Source: an uncultured Bacteroidota bacterium (GTDB taxonomy: Bacteria > Bacteroidota > Bacteroidia > Flavobacteriales > Flavobacteriaceae). Taken from it: DNA of 64,000 nt. How positions within the stretch are numbered: position 1 is the first letter of the stretch; the number at the start of each line of letters is the position of its first letter. The stretch lies in assembly GCA_903838055.1 (NCBI GenBank), contig CAILWV010000016.1:1-64000 (forward strand), written 5' to 3'. Position numbers and translations under genes: made by a program. This document shows, in pieces, positions 10,147 through 17,778 of this stretch. Below the pieces are notes generated by a model. It was not told where the DNA came from, did not search any database, and saw only the letters and a list, made by a program, of their open reading frames with translations.

Positions 10147-10443
10147 TTAAACCTGTTCTTGCACTAAACCAATAATGGTATTTGCATCTAACTCACCTGA
10201 CTGGCGCCAAATCATTTGCCCTTCTTTGTAAATCATCAAGGTAGGAAGGCCTTTTATGCGAAGTGCTTCTGCCAATTCTTGATTTTTATCCACATCAATT
10301 TTAATTACTTTTGCTTTATCTCCGAGGGCTGCCGCTACATCTCTAATTACAGGATGCATGATTACAGAAGATTCATTCCAATCTGTGTAAAAATCAATTA
10401 ACACAGGAATTTGAGCATTGATAAGTTCTCCAAATTTTGACAT
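10147..10443 (-). CDS. Thioredoxin-fold protein lacking all cysteines
   Basis: A 98-residue protein with a complete thioredoxin fold: IPVLIDFYTDW before the active-site position, VIKIDVDKNQELAEALRIKG, and the cis-proline loop GLPTLMIYKEG. Where thioredoxins have W-C-G-P-C, this one has W-N-E-S-S, and there is no cysteine anywhere in the chain. It cannot be a dithiol oxidoreductase. The conserved fold and intact cis-proline argue for a binding or chaperone-like role rather than decay. It is a single gene with its own -7 box. I have the impression that similar proteins occur in other flavobacteria, but this needs a search. Confidence 0.85.
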   Translation of the reverse strand: MSKFGELINAQIPVLIDFYTDWNESSVIMHPVIRDVAAALGDKAKVIKIDVDKNQELAEALRIKGLPTLMIYKEGQMIWRQSGELDANTIIGLVQEQV

Positions 10444-10494
10444 AAAACCAAAATAGTTTATTTTCTTTTGCTAATAAAAAGAAATATTATAATA

Positions 10495-10502
10495 CAAATG
10501 TA
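10495..10502 (-). promoter_or_regulatory. Candidate -7 box for the thioredoxin-fold gene
   Basis: The minus strand reads TACATTTG, matching TAnnTTTG, 52 nt upstream of the start codon. No clear TTG lies at the -33 position. Confidence 0.4.
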
Positions 10503-10516
10503 GCATTTTTATGTAA

Positions 10517-11752
10517 TTATACTAAACTTTTACCTTTTTTTAGTTCAATTACTGTTATTTCTGGCATAATTCCTACCCTTCCTGGATAGGCATGGTAGCC
10601 AAACCCCCTATTTACGTATATAAATTTACCCGCTTTTTCGTATAATCCAGCCCATTGATCATAGACATATTGCGCAGGACTCCATTTTAAATAACCTGGA
10701 ATTTCTATTCCAAATTGCAAACCGTGTGTATGTCCAGAAAGCATTAAATTAAAATTTTGAGGATGTGTATTTACCTCAGCATCCCAATGGCTTGGATCGT
10801 GACTCATTAAAACTTTAAAATCTTTAGGATCCAATCCTTCAGAAGCTTTGTTTAAATCTCCCGCTTTTTTAAAATGTCTTCCCCAGTTTTCTACTCCAAC
10901 TAAAGCAATTTTATCGCCTCCTTTAGTAATAAATTTATGTTCGTTCAACATTAAATCAAAACCTATTTTACCATAAAGATCCTTGATAGCATGAAAATTT
11001 GCTTCTTTATCTTTTTCCGATTTCCAATCTACGTATTCGCCATAGTCGTGGTTTCCTAAAACAGAAAACTTCCCGTATTTATGCGCCTTAATTCTATTAA
11101 AAGTTGCAATCCACGGTAGCATTTCTTTTGCATGTGTATTAACGATATCTCCTGTAAACAAAATCATATCGGAGTTTTGCTCGTTCACCAAATCGATAGC
11201 ATAATTTATTTTTTCAGGATTATCAAAACTACCACTATGAACATCGGATATTTGAGTAATCTTAAAACCGTCAAAAGCATCAGGAAGATCCGGAAAAAAT
11301 ATTTGTTGGGTGATTACTTTATAGTTGTATTTGCCAAAAGTCATACCATATATTAAAGACGTAAACGGAATTGCTGCCAAACCTAATGCAATTTGACTAA
11401 TGAATTTTCTTCTATCTGGTAAAAAAGAATCTCCATTTGTTGGTTTAGAAAATCGATTTACAATTCCCGAAAACACTCGAAAAATATCCTCTAACAATAA
11501 GATGATAGTAATTATTATCTTCGGAATCAAGACCAAAAGCAACAACCCCATAGTTATCATAGTCATTTTAGTTTGACCTACACTTCTATCAAATTGAGTA
11601 AATTGGTATGCAATAAAAAAAATAACAGCTAATGATATTGCGCTATAAGTCAATAAAACCCACTTAACTTTGGTAAACGTTTTTACTGCTTGAAAAGCGT
11701 AAACCTCAATAATAAATATAATTAAGAAAAAGAGCAGCAAACGAAAAACCAT
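10517..11752 (-). CDS. Membrane-anchored metallophosphoesterase
   Basis: A 411-residue protein. Residues 1-95 hold three hydrophobic helices. At about 115-140 a segment DRRKFISQIALGLAAIPF resembles a twin-arginine signal with a hydrophobic core. The calcineurin-like domain follows with its metal-binding motifs in order: ISDVHSG, TGDIVN, LGNHDYG, SHDPSHW and SGHTHG. These give a complete two-metal centre of the YkuE/YaeI kind; some relatives act on envelope phospholipids such as UDP-diacylglucosamine, but the substrate here is unknown. Transcribed alone on the minus strand, divergent from the next gene. Confidence 0.9.
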   Translation of the reverse strand: MVFRLLLFFLIIFIIEVYAFQAVKTFTKVKWVLLTYSAISLAVIFFIAYQFTQFDRSVGQTKMTMITMGLLLLVLIPKIIITIILLLEDIFRVFSGIVNRFSKPTNGDSFLPDRRKFISQIALGLAAIPFTSLIYGMTFGKYNYKVITQQIFFPDLPDAFDGFKITQISDVHSGSFDNPEKINYAIDLVNEQNSDMILFTGDIVNTHAKEMLPWIATFNRIKAHKYGKFSVLGNHDYGEYVDWKSEKDKEANFHAIKDLYGKIGFDLMLNEHKFITKGGDKIALVGVENWGRHFKKAGDLNKASEGLDPKDFKVLMSHDPSHWDAEVNTHPQNFNLMLSGHTHGLQFGIEIPGYLKWSPAQYVYDQWAGLYEKAGKFIYVNRGFGYHAYPGRVGIMPEITVIELKKGKSLV

Positions 11753-11879
11753 AAAAAATAAATTTCAACAAAAGTAAAAAATGATTATTCTTACACTACA
11801 TAAATTTTAGTTAATCTTTATTATTATATTAATTTATTTAAAACTATTTTTGTTTCCAATCCTTAAAAAAATAACTAAA

Positions 11880-12368
11880 ATGAAAAAAATTGTAGTACTA
11901 ATTCTCTTTTTTATTCCAATTCTTAGTTTTTCACAAGACCTATTAACCTATAAAAGTGGTGGCCGAATTTTTAATTCTAATAATCAAAAGCTAAGTAGCG
12001 ATGAAGTTAGAAATTTATTTGCTAGCAACTCGGATGCGCTTAATCTATACAATGCAGGAAAAAGCAAACAAACTCTAGGAAATATTCTACTATATGGCGG
12101 AATTTCTGCTGTTGTCATAAACCATTATTCGATAATACAAAATGCTAAAAACAAAGGTGATATCAATTCGAGTAGAAATATACCTTATATTATTGGTGGA
12201 GGTTTAATTTTAATAGCAATTCCAATAAAAATAGGTTTTTCAAAAAAAATAAAAAAAGCTGTGGATTTAATAAATGAAGATTTAAAAAATCCAAAATCTG
12301 GCTTTAATATTGAATCTACTAATTTCATTTCCAACACCAACGGTTTCGGAATTTCAATTACTTTTTAA
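11880..12368 (+). CDS. Hypothetical secreted or membrane protein
   Basis: I do not recognise a named family. From the ATG at 11880 the 162-residue product begins with a signal peptide (MKKIVVLILFFIPILSFSQ), followed by LLTYKSGGRIFNSNNQKLSS, a helix-rich middle, two hydrophobic stretches (about 75-90 and 105-120) and a C terminus ending GISITF, as in many small envelope proteins of this phylum. The frame is open ten codons further up, but a TATTTTTG box at 11845-11852 covers that region, so the later ATG is preferred. It lies 9 nt before polA and may share its transcript. Confidence 0.65.
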   Translation: MKKIVVLILFFIPILSFSQDLLTYKSGGRIFNSNNQKLSSDEVRNLFASNSDALNLYNAGKSKQTLGNILLYGGISAVVINHYSIIQNAKNKGDINSSRNIPYIIGGGLILIAIPIKIGFSKKIKKAVDLINEDLKNPKSGFNIESTNFISNTNGFGISITF

Positions 12369-12377
12369 ATACAAAAA

Positions 12378-15236
12378 ATGTCACAAAAACGACTTTATCT
12401 ACTAGACGCTTACGCACTTATATTTCGAGGTTATTTTGCCTTCATAAAAAACCCAAGAATCAACTCCAAGGGAATGGATACATCCGCAATTATGGGATTT
12501 ATGAATGCCTTAATGGATGTTATTAAAAGAGAAAAGCCAGATCATTTAGCAGTAGCTTTTGATAAAGGTGGAAGTGATTACCGTTATGAGATGTACCAAG
12601 AGTACAAAGCCCATCGAGACGAAACTCCAGAGGCCATAAAAATTGCCGTTCCTTATATTCAAGAATTATTAAAGGCGATGCACATTCCGATAATTGAAAA
12701 GGCGGGATTTGAAGCAGATGATTTAATTGGTACTTTGGCAAAACAAGCCGAAAAAGAAAATTTCAAAGTCTTTATGGTTACGCCAGATAAGGATTTCGCG
12801 CAATTGGTTTCGGAAAATATTTTTATGTACAAACCTGCCCGAATGGGGAATGATATTGAAATATGGGGAATTCCAGAAGTCTTGTCTAAATTTGAAATTG
12901 AAAGACCAGAACAAGTAATTGATTTTCTAGGAATGATGGGTGATGCTGCAGATAACATTCCGGGATTACCTGGAGTGGGAGAAAAAACAGCAAAGAAATT
13001 TTTAGCGGAATATGGTTCAATGGAAAATCTTTTAGCAAATACCCACCAATTAAAAGGCGCTATAAAAGATAAAATTGAAGCAAACAAAGAACTAGGTTTA
13101 TTATCTAAAAAACTAGCCACTATACTTCTCGATTGTCCAGTAACTTTTGATGCAGCTGACTACGAATTATCCAAACCAGATGTTGAAAAAACAGATGCAT
13201 TGTTTCAAGAATTGGAATTTCGTCAAATGAAAACACAGTTTGACAAATATTTTGGAACAGGAAACGATTATGATGAAATTGAAACAAATGGCAATGACAA
13301 TAGCAATGACAACAGCAAAACTGTAAAGAAAGTGATTGCTAAAAAAACCAATGAAGATCAATTTGATTTATTTGGATTTACAGATGAAGAAAGTGATGAT
13401 GCAAAACCAAATTCGTTTTACGCAACATTAGAGACCACTGAACATTTTTACCAAATTATTCAAGGAGATTTACCGGTGAAATTGCTTTTGCAAAATTTAA
13501 CGAATCAAACATCTGTGTGTTTTGACACCGAAACTACTGGAATAGATGCTTTGAATGCCGAATTAGTAGGAATGTCATTTTCTTATGAAAAAGGAAAAGC
13601 TTTTTATGTTCCATTTCCTGAAAACAAAGAAGAAGCACAAATTTTGGCGGACAAATTTAAACCGTTCTTTGAAAATGAAAGTATTGAAAAAGTAGGTCAA
13701 AATATAAAATATGATTTAAAAATACTTTCTCATTATGGTGTTTCCATTAAAGGAAAATTATTCGACACCATGATTGCACATTATTTAATAAATCCCGACA
13801 TGCGCCACAATATGGATGTTTTGTCGGAAACCTATTTAAAATATACTCCAAAATCAATTGAAGATTTAATAGGTAAAAAAGGAAAAGGTCAAAAATCAAT
13901 GCGCGATATTTCTTTAGAAGAAATTAAAGAATATGCTGCTGAAGATGCCGATATTACTTTTCAATTAAAACAAAATTTCAGTCCGATTTTGGATAAAGCA
14001 GAAACCAAAAAATTATATGATGAAATAGAAATCCCGTTAATTCCGGTGTTGGCGGCAATGGAATTGGAGGGTATTAATTTAGATGTTCCGTTTTTAAAAT
14101 CGATGTCGGTTGAAATGGCTGCTGAAAGTAATGCTTTGGAACAAAAAATATATGAAACTGCAGGTGAGAAATTCAATTTAGCTTCTCCAAAACAACTAGG
14201 CGACGTCTTATTTGACAAAATGAAAATTGGAGGCGCTAAACAAAAGAAAACCAAAACAGGTCAATATGCCACTGGGGAAGAAATTTTATCCTATTTAGCA
14301 AATGACAATCCAATTGTAAAAGACATTCTCGACTGGCGTCAAATGGTGAAATTACAAAGTACCTATATTGATGCATTACCTAATCAAGTAGACAAAAAAA
14401 CTAGTCGTGTGCATACCGATTATATGCAAACTGTTGCTGCAACTGGGCGATTGAGTTCTAACAATCCTAATTTACAAAATATCCCAATTCGAACCGAACG
14501 TGGAAGATTGATTCGAAAAGCATTTATTTCGCGCGATGAAAATTACACCCTAGTTTCTGCCGATTATTCTCAAATAGAGCTGCGAATTATTGCTGCATTA
14601 TCTGGAGAAGAAAACATGATTAAAGCATTTCAAAATAATGAAGATATTCACAGAAGTACCGCTGCCAAAGTATTTAATATTAACTTAGAAGAAGTTACCA
14701 AAGAGCAAAGAAGCAATGCCAAAACGGTAAACTTCGGAATCATTTATGGGGTTTCGGCATTTGGCCTTTCTAATCAAACATCGTTGTCACGAAAAGAAAG
14801 TGCCGAGCTAATTGATGCCTATTATGCAAGTTATCCAAAACTGAAATCCTACATGCAAAACCAAGTAGATTTTGCAAGAGAAAATGGCTATGTTCAAACA
14901 GTTTTAGGAAGACGTCGTTATTTAAAAGATATTAATTCAGCCAATCAAATGGTTCGAAGTGGTGCCGAAAGAAATGCTGTTAACGCTCCTATTCAAGGTT
15001 CTGCCGCCGATATTATAAAGATTGCAATGATTAATATTTATAATAAATTGACTTCTGAAAATTGGAAATCTAAAATGTTATTGCAAGTACATGACGAACT
15101 TGTTTTTGATGTGCACAATTCCGAATTAGAAAAAATCCAACCCATGATAAAACACGAAATGGAAAATGCATTTAAATTAGATGTTCCGTTAGTTGTAGAG
15201 ATTGGTTTAGGCAAAAACTGGTTGGAAGCACATTAG
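12378..15236 (+). CDS. polA: DNA polymerase I
   Basis: A 952-residue, three-domain enzyme for Okazaki fragment processing and gap repair. The 5'-3' exonuclease occupies about 1-290 (LLDAYALIFRGYFAF, EADDLIGTLA, TPDKDFAQLV, GDAADNIPG). The 3'-5' exonuclease (about 345-535) is intact, with FDTETTG, NIKYDLKIL and YAAEDADIT, so proofreading should be active. The polymerase domain has motif A (SADYSQIELRI), motif B (RSNAKTVNFGIIYG) and motif C (QVHDELVFD). An acidic, Asn-rich linker lies at about 296-320. The last nine codons and the stop lie within a 30-bp sequence that is repeated exactly 1055 bp further on. Confidence 0.98.
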   Translation: MSQKRLYLLDAYALIFRGYFAFIKNPRINSKGMDTSAIMGFMNALMDVIKREKPDHLAVAFDKGGSDYRYEMYQEYKAHRDETPEAIKIAVPYIQELLKAMHIPIIEKAGFEADDLIGTLAKQAEKENFKVFMVTPDKDFAQLVSENIFMYKPARMGNDIEIWGIPEVLSKFEIERPEQVIDFLGMMGDAADNIPGLPGVGEKTAKKFLAEYGSMENLLANTHQLKGAIKDKIEANKELGLLSKKLATILLDCPVTFDAADYELSKPDVEKTDALFQELEFRQMKTQFDKYFGTGNDYDEIETNGNDNSNDNSKTVKKVIAKKTNEDQFDLFGFTDEESDDAKPNSFYATLETTEHFYQIIQGDLPVKLLLQNLTNQTSVCFDTETTGIDALNAELVGMSFSYEKGKAFYVPFPENKEEAQILADKFKPFFENESIEKVGQNIKYDLKILSHYGVSIKGKLFDTMIAHYLINPDMRHNMDVLSETYLKYTPKSIEDLIGKKGKGQKSMRDISLEEIKEYAAEDADITFQLKQNFSPILDKAETKKLYDEIEIPLIPVLAAMELEGINLDVPFLKSMSVEMAAESNALEQKIYETAGEKFNLASPKQLGDVLFDKMKIGGAKQKKTKTGQYATGEEILSYLANDNPIVKDILDWRQMVKLQSTYIDALPNQVDKKTSRVHTDYMQTVAATGRLSSNNPNLQNIPIRTERGRLIRKAFISRDENYTLVSADYSQIELRIIAALSGEENMIKAFQNNEDIHRSTAAKVFNINLEEVTKEQRSNAKTVNFGIIYGVSAFGLSNQTSLSRKESAELIDAYYASYPKLKSYMQNQVDFARENGYVQTVLGRRRYLKDINSANQMVRSGAERNAVNAPIQGSAADIIKIAMINIYNKLTSENWKSKMLLQVHDELVFDVHNSELEKIQPMIKHEMENAFKLDVPLVVEIGLGKNWLEAH
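15206..15235 (+). repeat. 30-bp direct repeat, copy 1 (3' end of polA)
   Basis: This stretch encodes the final residues LGKNWLEAH and the first two bases of the polA stop. The identical 30 bp recurs at 16261-16290 in the same orientation. Flanking bases differ on both sides, so the match is sharply bounded. Confidence 0.95.
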
Positions 15237-15308
15237 CAATTTATCTTGTATTATTTAATCTTTTTAGGTATCTGAAAATATTTTTCGGGAAAACATTTGT
15301 TTGTTTAA

Positions 15309-15340
15309 AATAATATTTAGACATTTGTCTAAATATTATT
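15309..15340 (+). promoter_or_regulatory. Perfect 15-bp palindrome, probable operator of the ArsR/SdpR-type regulator
   Basis: Left arm AATAATATTTAGACA (15309-15323) and right arm TGTCTAAATATTATT (15326-15340) are exact inverse complements separated by TT. The site ends 5 nt before the regulator ATG, so a bound dimer would block transcription or early elongation of the sdpR-sdpI pair. The ATTTAGACA half-site with two-fold symmetry is what one expects for a winged-helix ArsR dimer. Confidence 0.75.
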
Positions 15341-15345
15341 TTAAT

Positions 15346-15615
15346 ATGAATACTATTTTCAAAGCATTAAATGATGAAACAAGACGAAACATACTTGAAA
15401 TGCTTAGCAAACAAGAAATGACGGCTGGAGATATTGCAGATAAATTTAATATTTCAAAACCCAGTATTTCTCATCATTTCGATATTTTAAAACGTGCTGA
15501 CTTAGTAACAAGCGAAAAAAAAGGACAATTTGTAGTCTATTCATTAAATACAACAATTTTTGAAGATATCATTAAATGGATTATAACTCTTAAAAAAAAC
15601 AATGGAAAAAATTAA
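15346..15615 (+). CDS. ArsR-family autorepressor, SdpR-like
   Basis: An 89-residue winged-helix regulator: NTIFKALNDETRRNILEML, then the recognition helix region DIADKFNISKPSISHHFDIL and the wing KGQFVVYSLN. It lacks the metal-binding cysteines of metal-sensing ArsR proteins. The frame extends upstream to a TTG at 15301, but that part is the palindromic operator; ATG at 15346 gives the standard N terminus. Its 3' end overlaps the next gene by 14 nt. In Bacillus subtilis SdpR represses sdpRI until the immunity protein SdpI, with toxin bound, sequesters it at the membrane; the same layout here suggests similar control (inference). Confidence 0.87.
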   Translation: MNTIFKALNDETRRNILEMLSKQEMTAGDIADKFNISKPSISHHFDILKRADLVTSEKKGQFVVYSLNTTIFEDIIKWIITLKKNNGKN

Positions 15616-16255
15616 AAAAGAAATCCCGTTTATCACTATTGCAATATTACCTTTTATTTATCTTTCTTACATCTGGAGAAGTTTGCCTGAAAAAGTTCCA
15701 ATGCATTGGAATGCTTTAGGAGAAATTGATAATTATGGAAATAAAAATGATTTATTTTTTGTACTCCTTTTGATTGTGGGTCTGCCTTATGGTATCTTCT
15801 TAACCATTCCAAATATTGACCCTAAACAGAAGCTGCAAAACATGGGCAATAAATTAAATAATTTACGATTAATTCTAACTTTATTTATGTCAACACTTGC
15901 AATTTTTATACTACACAGCGCACAACTTCAAACTATCAATCCGGCAATCCTATTTTCAATTATAGGGCTGTTGTTTGCATTTTTAGGAAATTATTTTAAA
16001 ACACTAAAACAAAATTATTTTATAGGCTTTAAAACTCCATGGACGTTGGAAAACGAAGAAATTTGGAAGAAAACACATTTGTTGGCAGGTAAAATGTGGT
16101 TTGTTGGCGGATTGCTAATGGCACTGACTTTTGTATTTCCTAACCCTATTAATTTTTATGTTTTTATAGGTATTACTGCTGTAATTACGATTATTCCAAT
16201 TGGATATTCTTTTTTAGAGTACAAAAAAATAAAAAAATCCGTAGAGGAAAAATAG
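15602..16255 (+). CDS. SdpI/DUF1648-family membrane protein (immunity-like)
   Basis: A 217-residue protein with six probable membrane helices. The N-terminal DUF1648 signature is visible as SLPEKVPMHWNALGEIDNYG, and the SdpI-like second half contains FIGFKTPWTLENEEIWKKTH and AGKMWFVGG. In B. subtilis SdpI protects against the SdpC toxin and signals to SdpR. No sdpC-like toxin gene lies nearby, so it may defend against a foreign peptide, act in envelope stress, or be a lone signalling pair. Translationally coupled to the regulator by a 14-nt overlap. Confidence 0.88.
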   Translation: MEKIKKEIPFITIAILPFIYLSYIWRSLPEKVPMHWNALGEIDNYGNKNDLFFVLLLIVGLPYGIFLTIPNIDPKQKLQNMGNKLNNLRLILTLFMSTLAIFILHSAQLQTINPAILFSIIGLLFAFLGNYFKTLKQNYFIGFKTPWTLENEEIWKKTHLLAGKMWFVGGLLMALTFVFPNPINFYVFIGITAVITIIPIGYSFLEYKKIKKSVEEK

Positions 16256-16260
16256 TGAAT

Positions 16261-16290
16261 TTTAGGCAAAAACTGGTTGGAAGCACATTA
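16261..16290 (+). repeat. 30-bp direct repeat, copy 2 (duplicate of the polA 3' end)
   Basis: Identical over 30 bp to 15206-15235. It begins 5 nt after the sdpI stop codon. In the polA frame this copy would encode LGKNWLEAH followed by TAA instead of TAG. The sdpRI cassette therefore lies exactly between two copies of the polA end, as after insertion or duplication at that site. Confidence 0.95.
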
Positions 16291-16398
16291 ATTAGTTAGC
16301 TGAGTATAGCTGCAGTTAAGTTATTTTTTAATTACTAAGGATTCTCGAAATACAAAGCACTGATTTAATTTTGCATATATTTGCCGAAATATTTCAGA

Positions 16399-17139
16399 AT
16401 GGCATTATTTTCATTATCCATTAAATCTATACGAACTATTAAGCAAGTGACTAATAGCCAGTATCTTGATGTTATTGGTCTTGTAATAGTTTTGGTAGGA
16501 TCTATTACTTTAGGTTACCACAAAACAGAAATTCCGATTCACTTTAATACTACTATTTACAACTTTCCATTAGGAATATTTTCTATAGTTAATGTAGGAT
16601 TTTCAATGATTTCTACAAGATTAGTCACCAAAAAAAATAATATCGGAAACCTAATTGGCACCTTAAACACAGCTTTAAGCGGTGCTATAGATTATCTCTT
16701 AGGAAATGCGGCTGCTATTTTAACGTATCCAATATCATTTATAGGGAATTATGTTGCGTTTAGATTCTGGAAAAAGAAAAAAGTGCTAAATAGTATTGAT
16801 GGTATTTTTTATAGAAATTTATTCTTCGGTATGCTCCTTTCACTTATATTAAATTACCTAGGATTTAGGTATTTTAGTGCTAAGCCTATCGATTGGCAAT
16901 TGTTTTTTGCAATTGCAATTCCTGCCGGAATTAGTTTTGGAGGAACCTTTAACAATAGCAGAATGTATCCTGATAATTGGTTTATGTGGCAATTGTACAA
17001 CCTTTCAAAAATTATTCAAAGTGTTATGATATTGAACATTGCCAATACCATTAAATATATATTCTATTTCTTTAATGCAATAATTGGTTACATAACTTGG
17101 AACGACGACAAGGAAAAAAATAACCCTGTTTCCCATTAG
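16399..17139 (+). CDS. PnuC-like membrane transporter
   Basis: A 246-residue protein with seven or so hydrophobic helices. The end resembles PnuC vitamin transporters: NWFMWQLYNLSKIIQSVMI, then YIFYFFNAIIGYITW, matching the W-x2-W-x3-N and G-x3-W pattern of the family, which carries nicotinamide riboside, thiamine or riboflavin precursors. The substrate cannot be assigned. An upstream TTG at 16381 is in frame but is part of a TATATTTG promoter-like box (16376-16383), so ATG 16399 is used. It is followed within about 30 nt by a lipoprotein gene. Family assignment is by eye. Confidence 0.65.
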   Translation: MALFSLSIKSIRTIKQVTNSQYLDVIGLVIVLVGSITLGYHKTEIPIHFNTTIYNFPLGIFSIVNVGFSMISTRLVTKKNNIGNLIGTLNTALSGAIDYLLGNAAAILTYPISFIGNYVAFRFWKKKKVLNSIDGIFYRNLFFGMLLSLILNYLGFRYFSAKPIDWQLFFAIAIPAGISFGGTFNNSRMYPDNWFMWQLYNLSKIIQSVMILNIANTIKYIFYFFNAIIGYITWNDDKEKNNPVSH

Positions 17140-17142
17140 AAT

Positions 17143-17173
17143 TTGATTTTTAATTATAATTTTAATACCTTTG
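17143..17173 (+). promoter_or_regulatory. Promoter upstream of the lipoprotein gene
   Basis: TTG (17143-17145), a 20-nt spacer and TACCTTTG (17166-17173) make a full match to the Bacteroidota promoter. The TTG at the end of the -7 box is also the first possible start codon of the next frame, so either transcription begins upstream (from the transporter gene) or translation uses a later start. Confidence 0.6.
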
Positions 17174-17773
17174 AATAAAGTATTGATTTATTTGTTTGTA
17201 CTAGTTTTATTTTCCTCATGTAGTTTTCCAAACTACATTATTGAAAATAAAGCGCAAACTCTTGGTTTAGATTTTACTCAAGGAAAATGGTTGATAAACG
17301 ATATTGATTGTCCTGGTAACGTATATAAAGAATTAACTCAAATGAGTGAAAAAGATTTTGGAGGTTATTTACAAGATCGATTATTTCCTGTATATCAAGT
17401 AAGAGGAATTATATTACCTCAAAAAATCAACTTTAATCCTAGCAAAAACAACCTACTTGAAATGAAAAAGGGTTGTGATGGTTTCGACTATTTTATTAAT
17501 ATTAGAGCAGGAAAATTAAAAGAAGATTTAGGCCCATTAGATATTAAACCGCAAAACCGTACGATCCAAGAGAGATCCAATCAGAGTGAGGTGTTAATTG
17601 AAGTTTACGATTTAAATCTTGCTGAAATTATCTATTCTCAAAAAGTAATTGGTACAACAACAGTAACAAATGATCATCAAGAGGTGCATCTTGCCAAAAC
17701 TTCCCGAAGTTTACTGTTAGGTGCTTACAGCAAAATAATGCAAGACATTGATAAAAGGTCTATTAAAAATTAA
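17171..17773 (+). CDS. Hypothetical lipoprotein
   Basis: I do not recognise the family. The 200-residue product has a lipoprotein signal peptide: NKVLIYLFVLVLFSSC, with the lipidated cysteine at position 17. The mature part is soluble and of mixed character; EVLIEVYDLNLAEIIYSQKV near residue 140 looks like a beta-rich segment. No ATG exists near the signal peptide, so a TTG start is needed: 17171 gives a positively charged N terminus, while TTG 17183 would fit the predicted promoter better. The next gene, an outer-membrane-like protein, starts 5 nt after the stop, so the two are probably one unit. Confidence 0.6.
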   Translation: MNKVLIYLFVLVLFSSCSFPNYIIENKAQTLGLDFTQGKWLINDIDCPGNVYKELTQMSEKDFGGYLQDRLFPVYQVRGIILPQKINFNPSKNNLLEMKKGCDGFDYFINIRAGKLKEDLGPLDIKPQNRTIQERSNQSEVLIEVYDLNLAEIIYSQKVIGTTTVTNDHQEVHLAKTSRSLLLGAYSKIMQDIDKRSIKN

Positions 17774-17778
17774 TCTAA

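Noticed and set aside
12659..13120. 153-codon minus-strand frame inside polA
   Set aside because: Lies wholly antisense to the conserved 5'-3' exonuclease domain of polA; no independent evidence.
16261..16398. Possible riboswitch upstream of the PnuC-like gene
   Set aside because: PnuC genes are often riboswitch controlled, but I see no TPP, NAD or preQ1 type core in the 140 nt; only the 30-bp repeat and AT-rich sequence.
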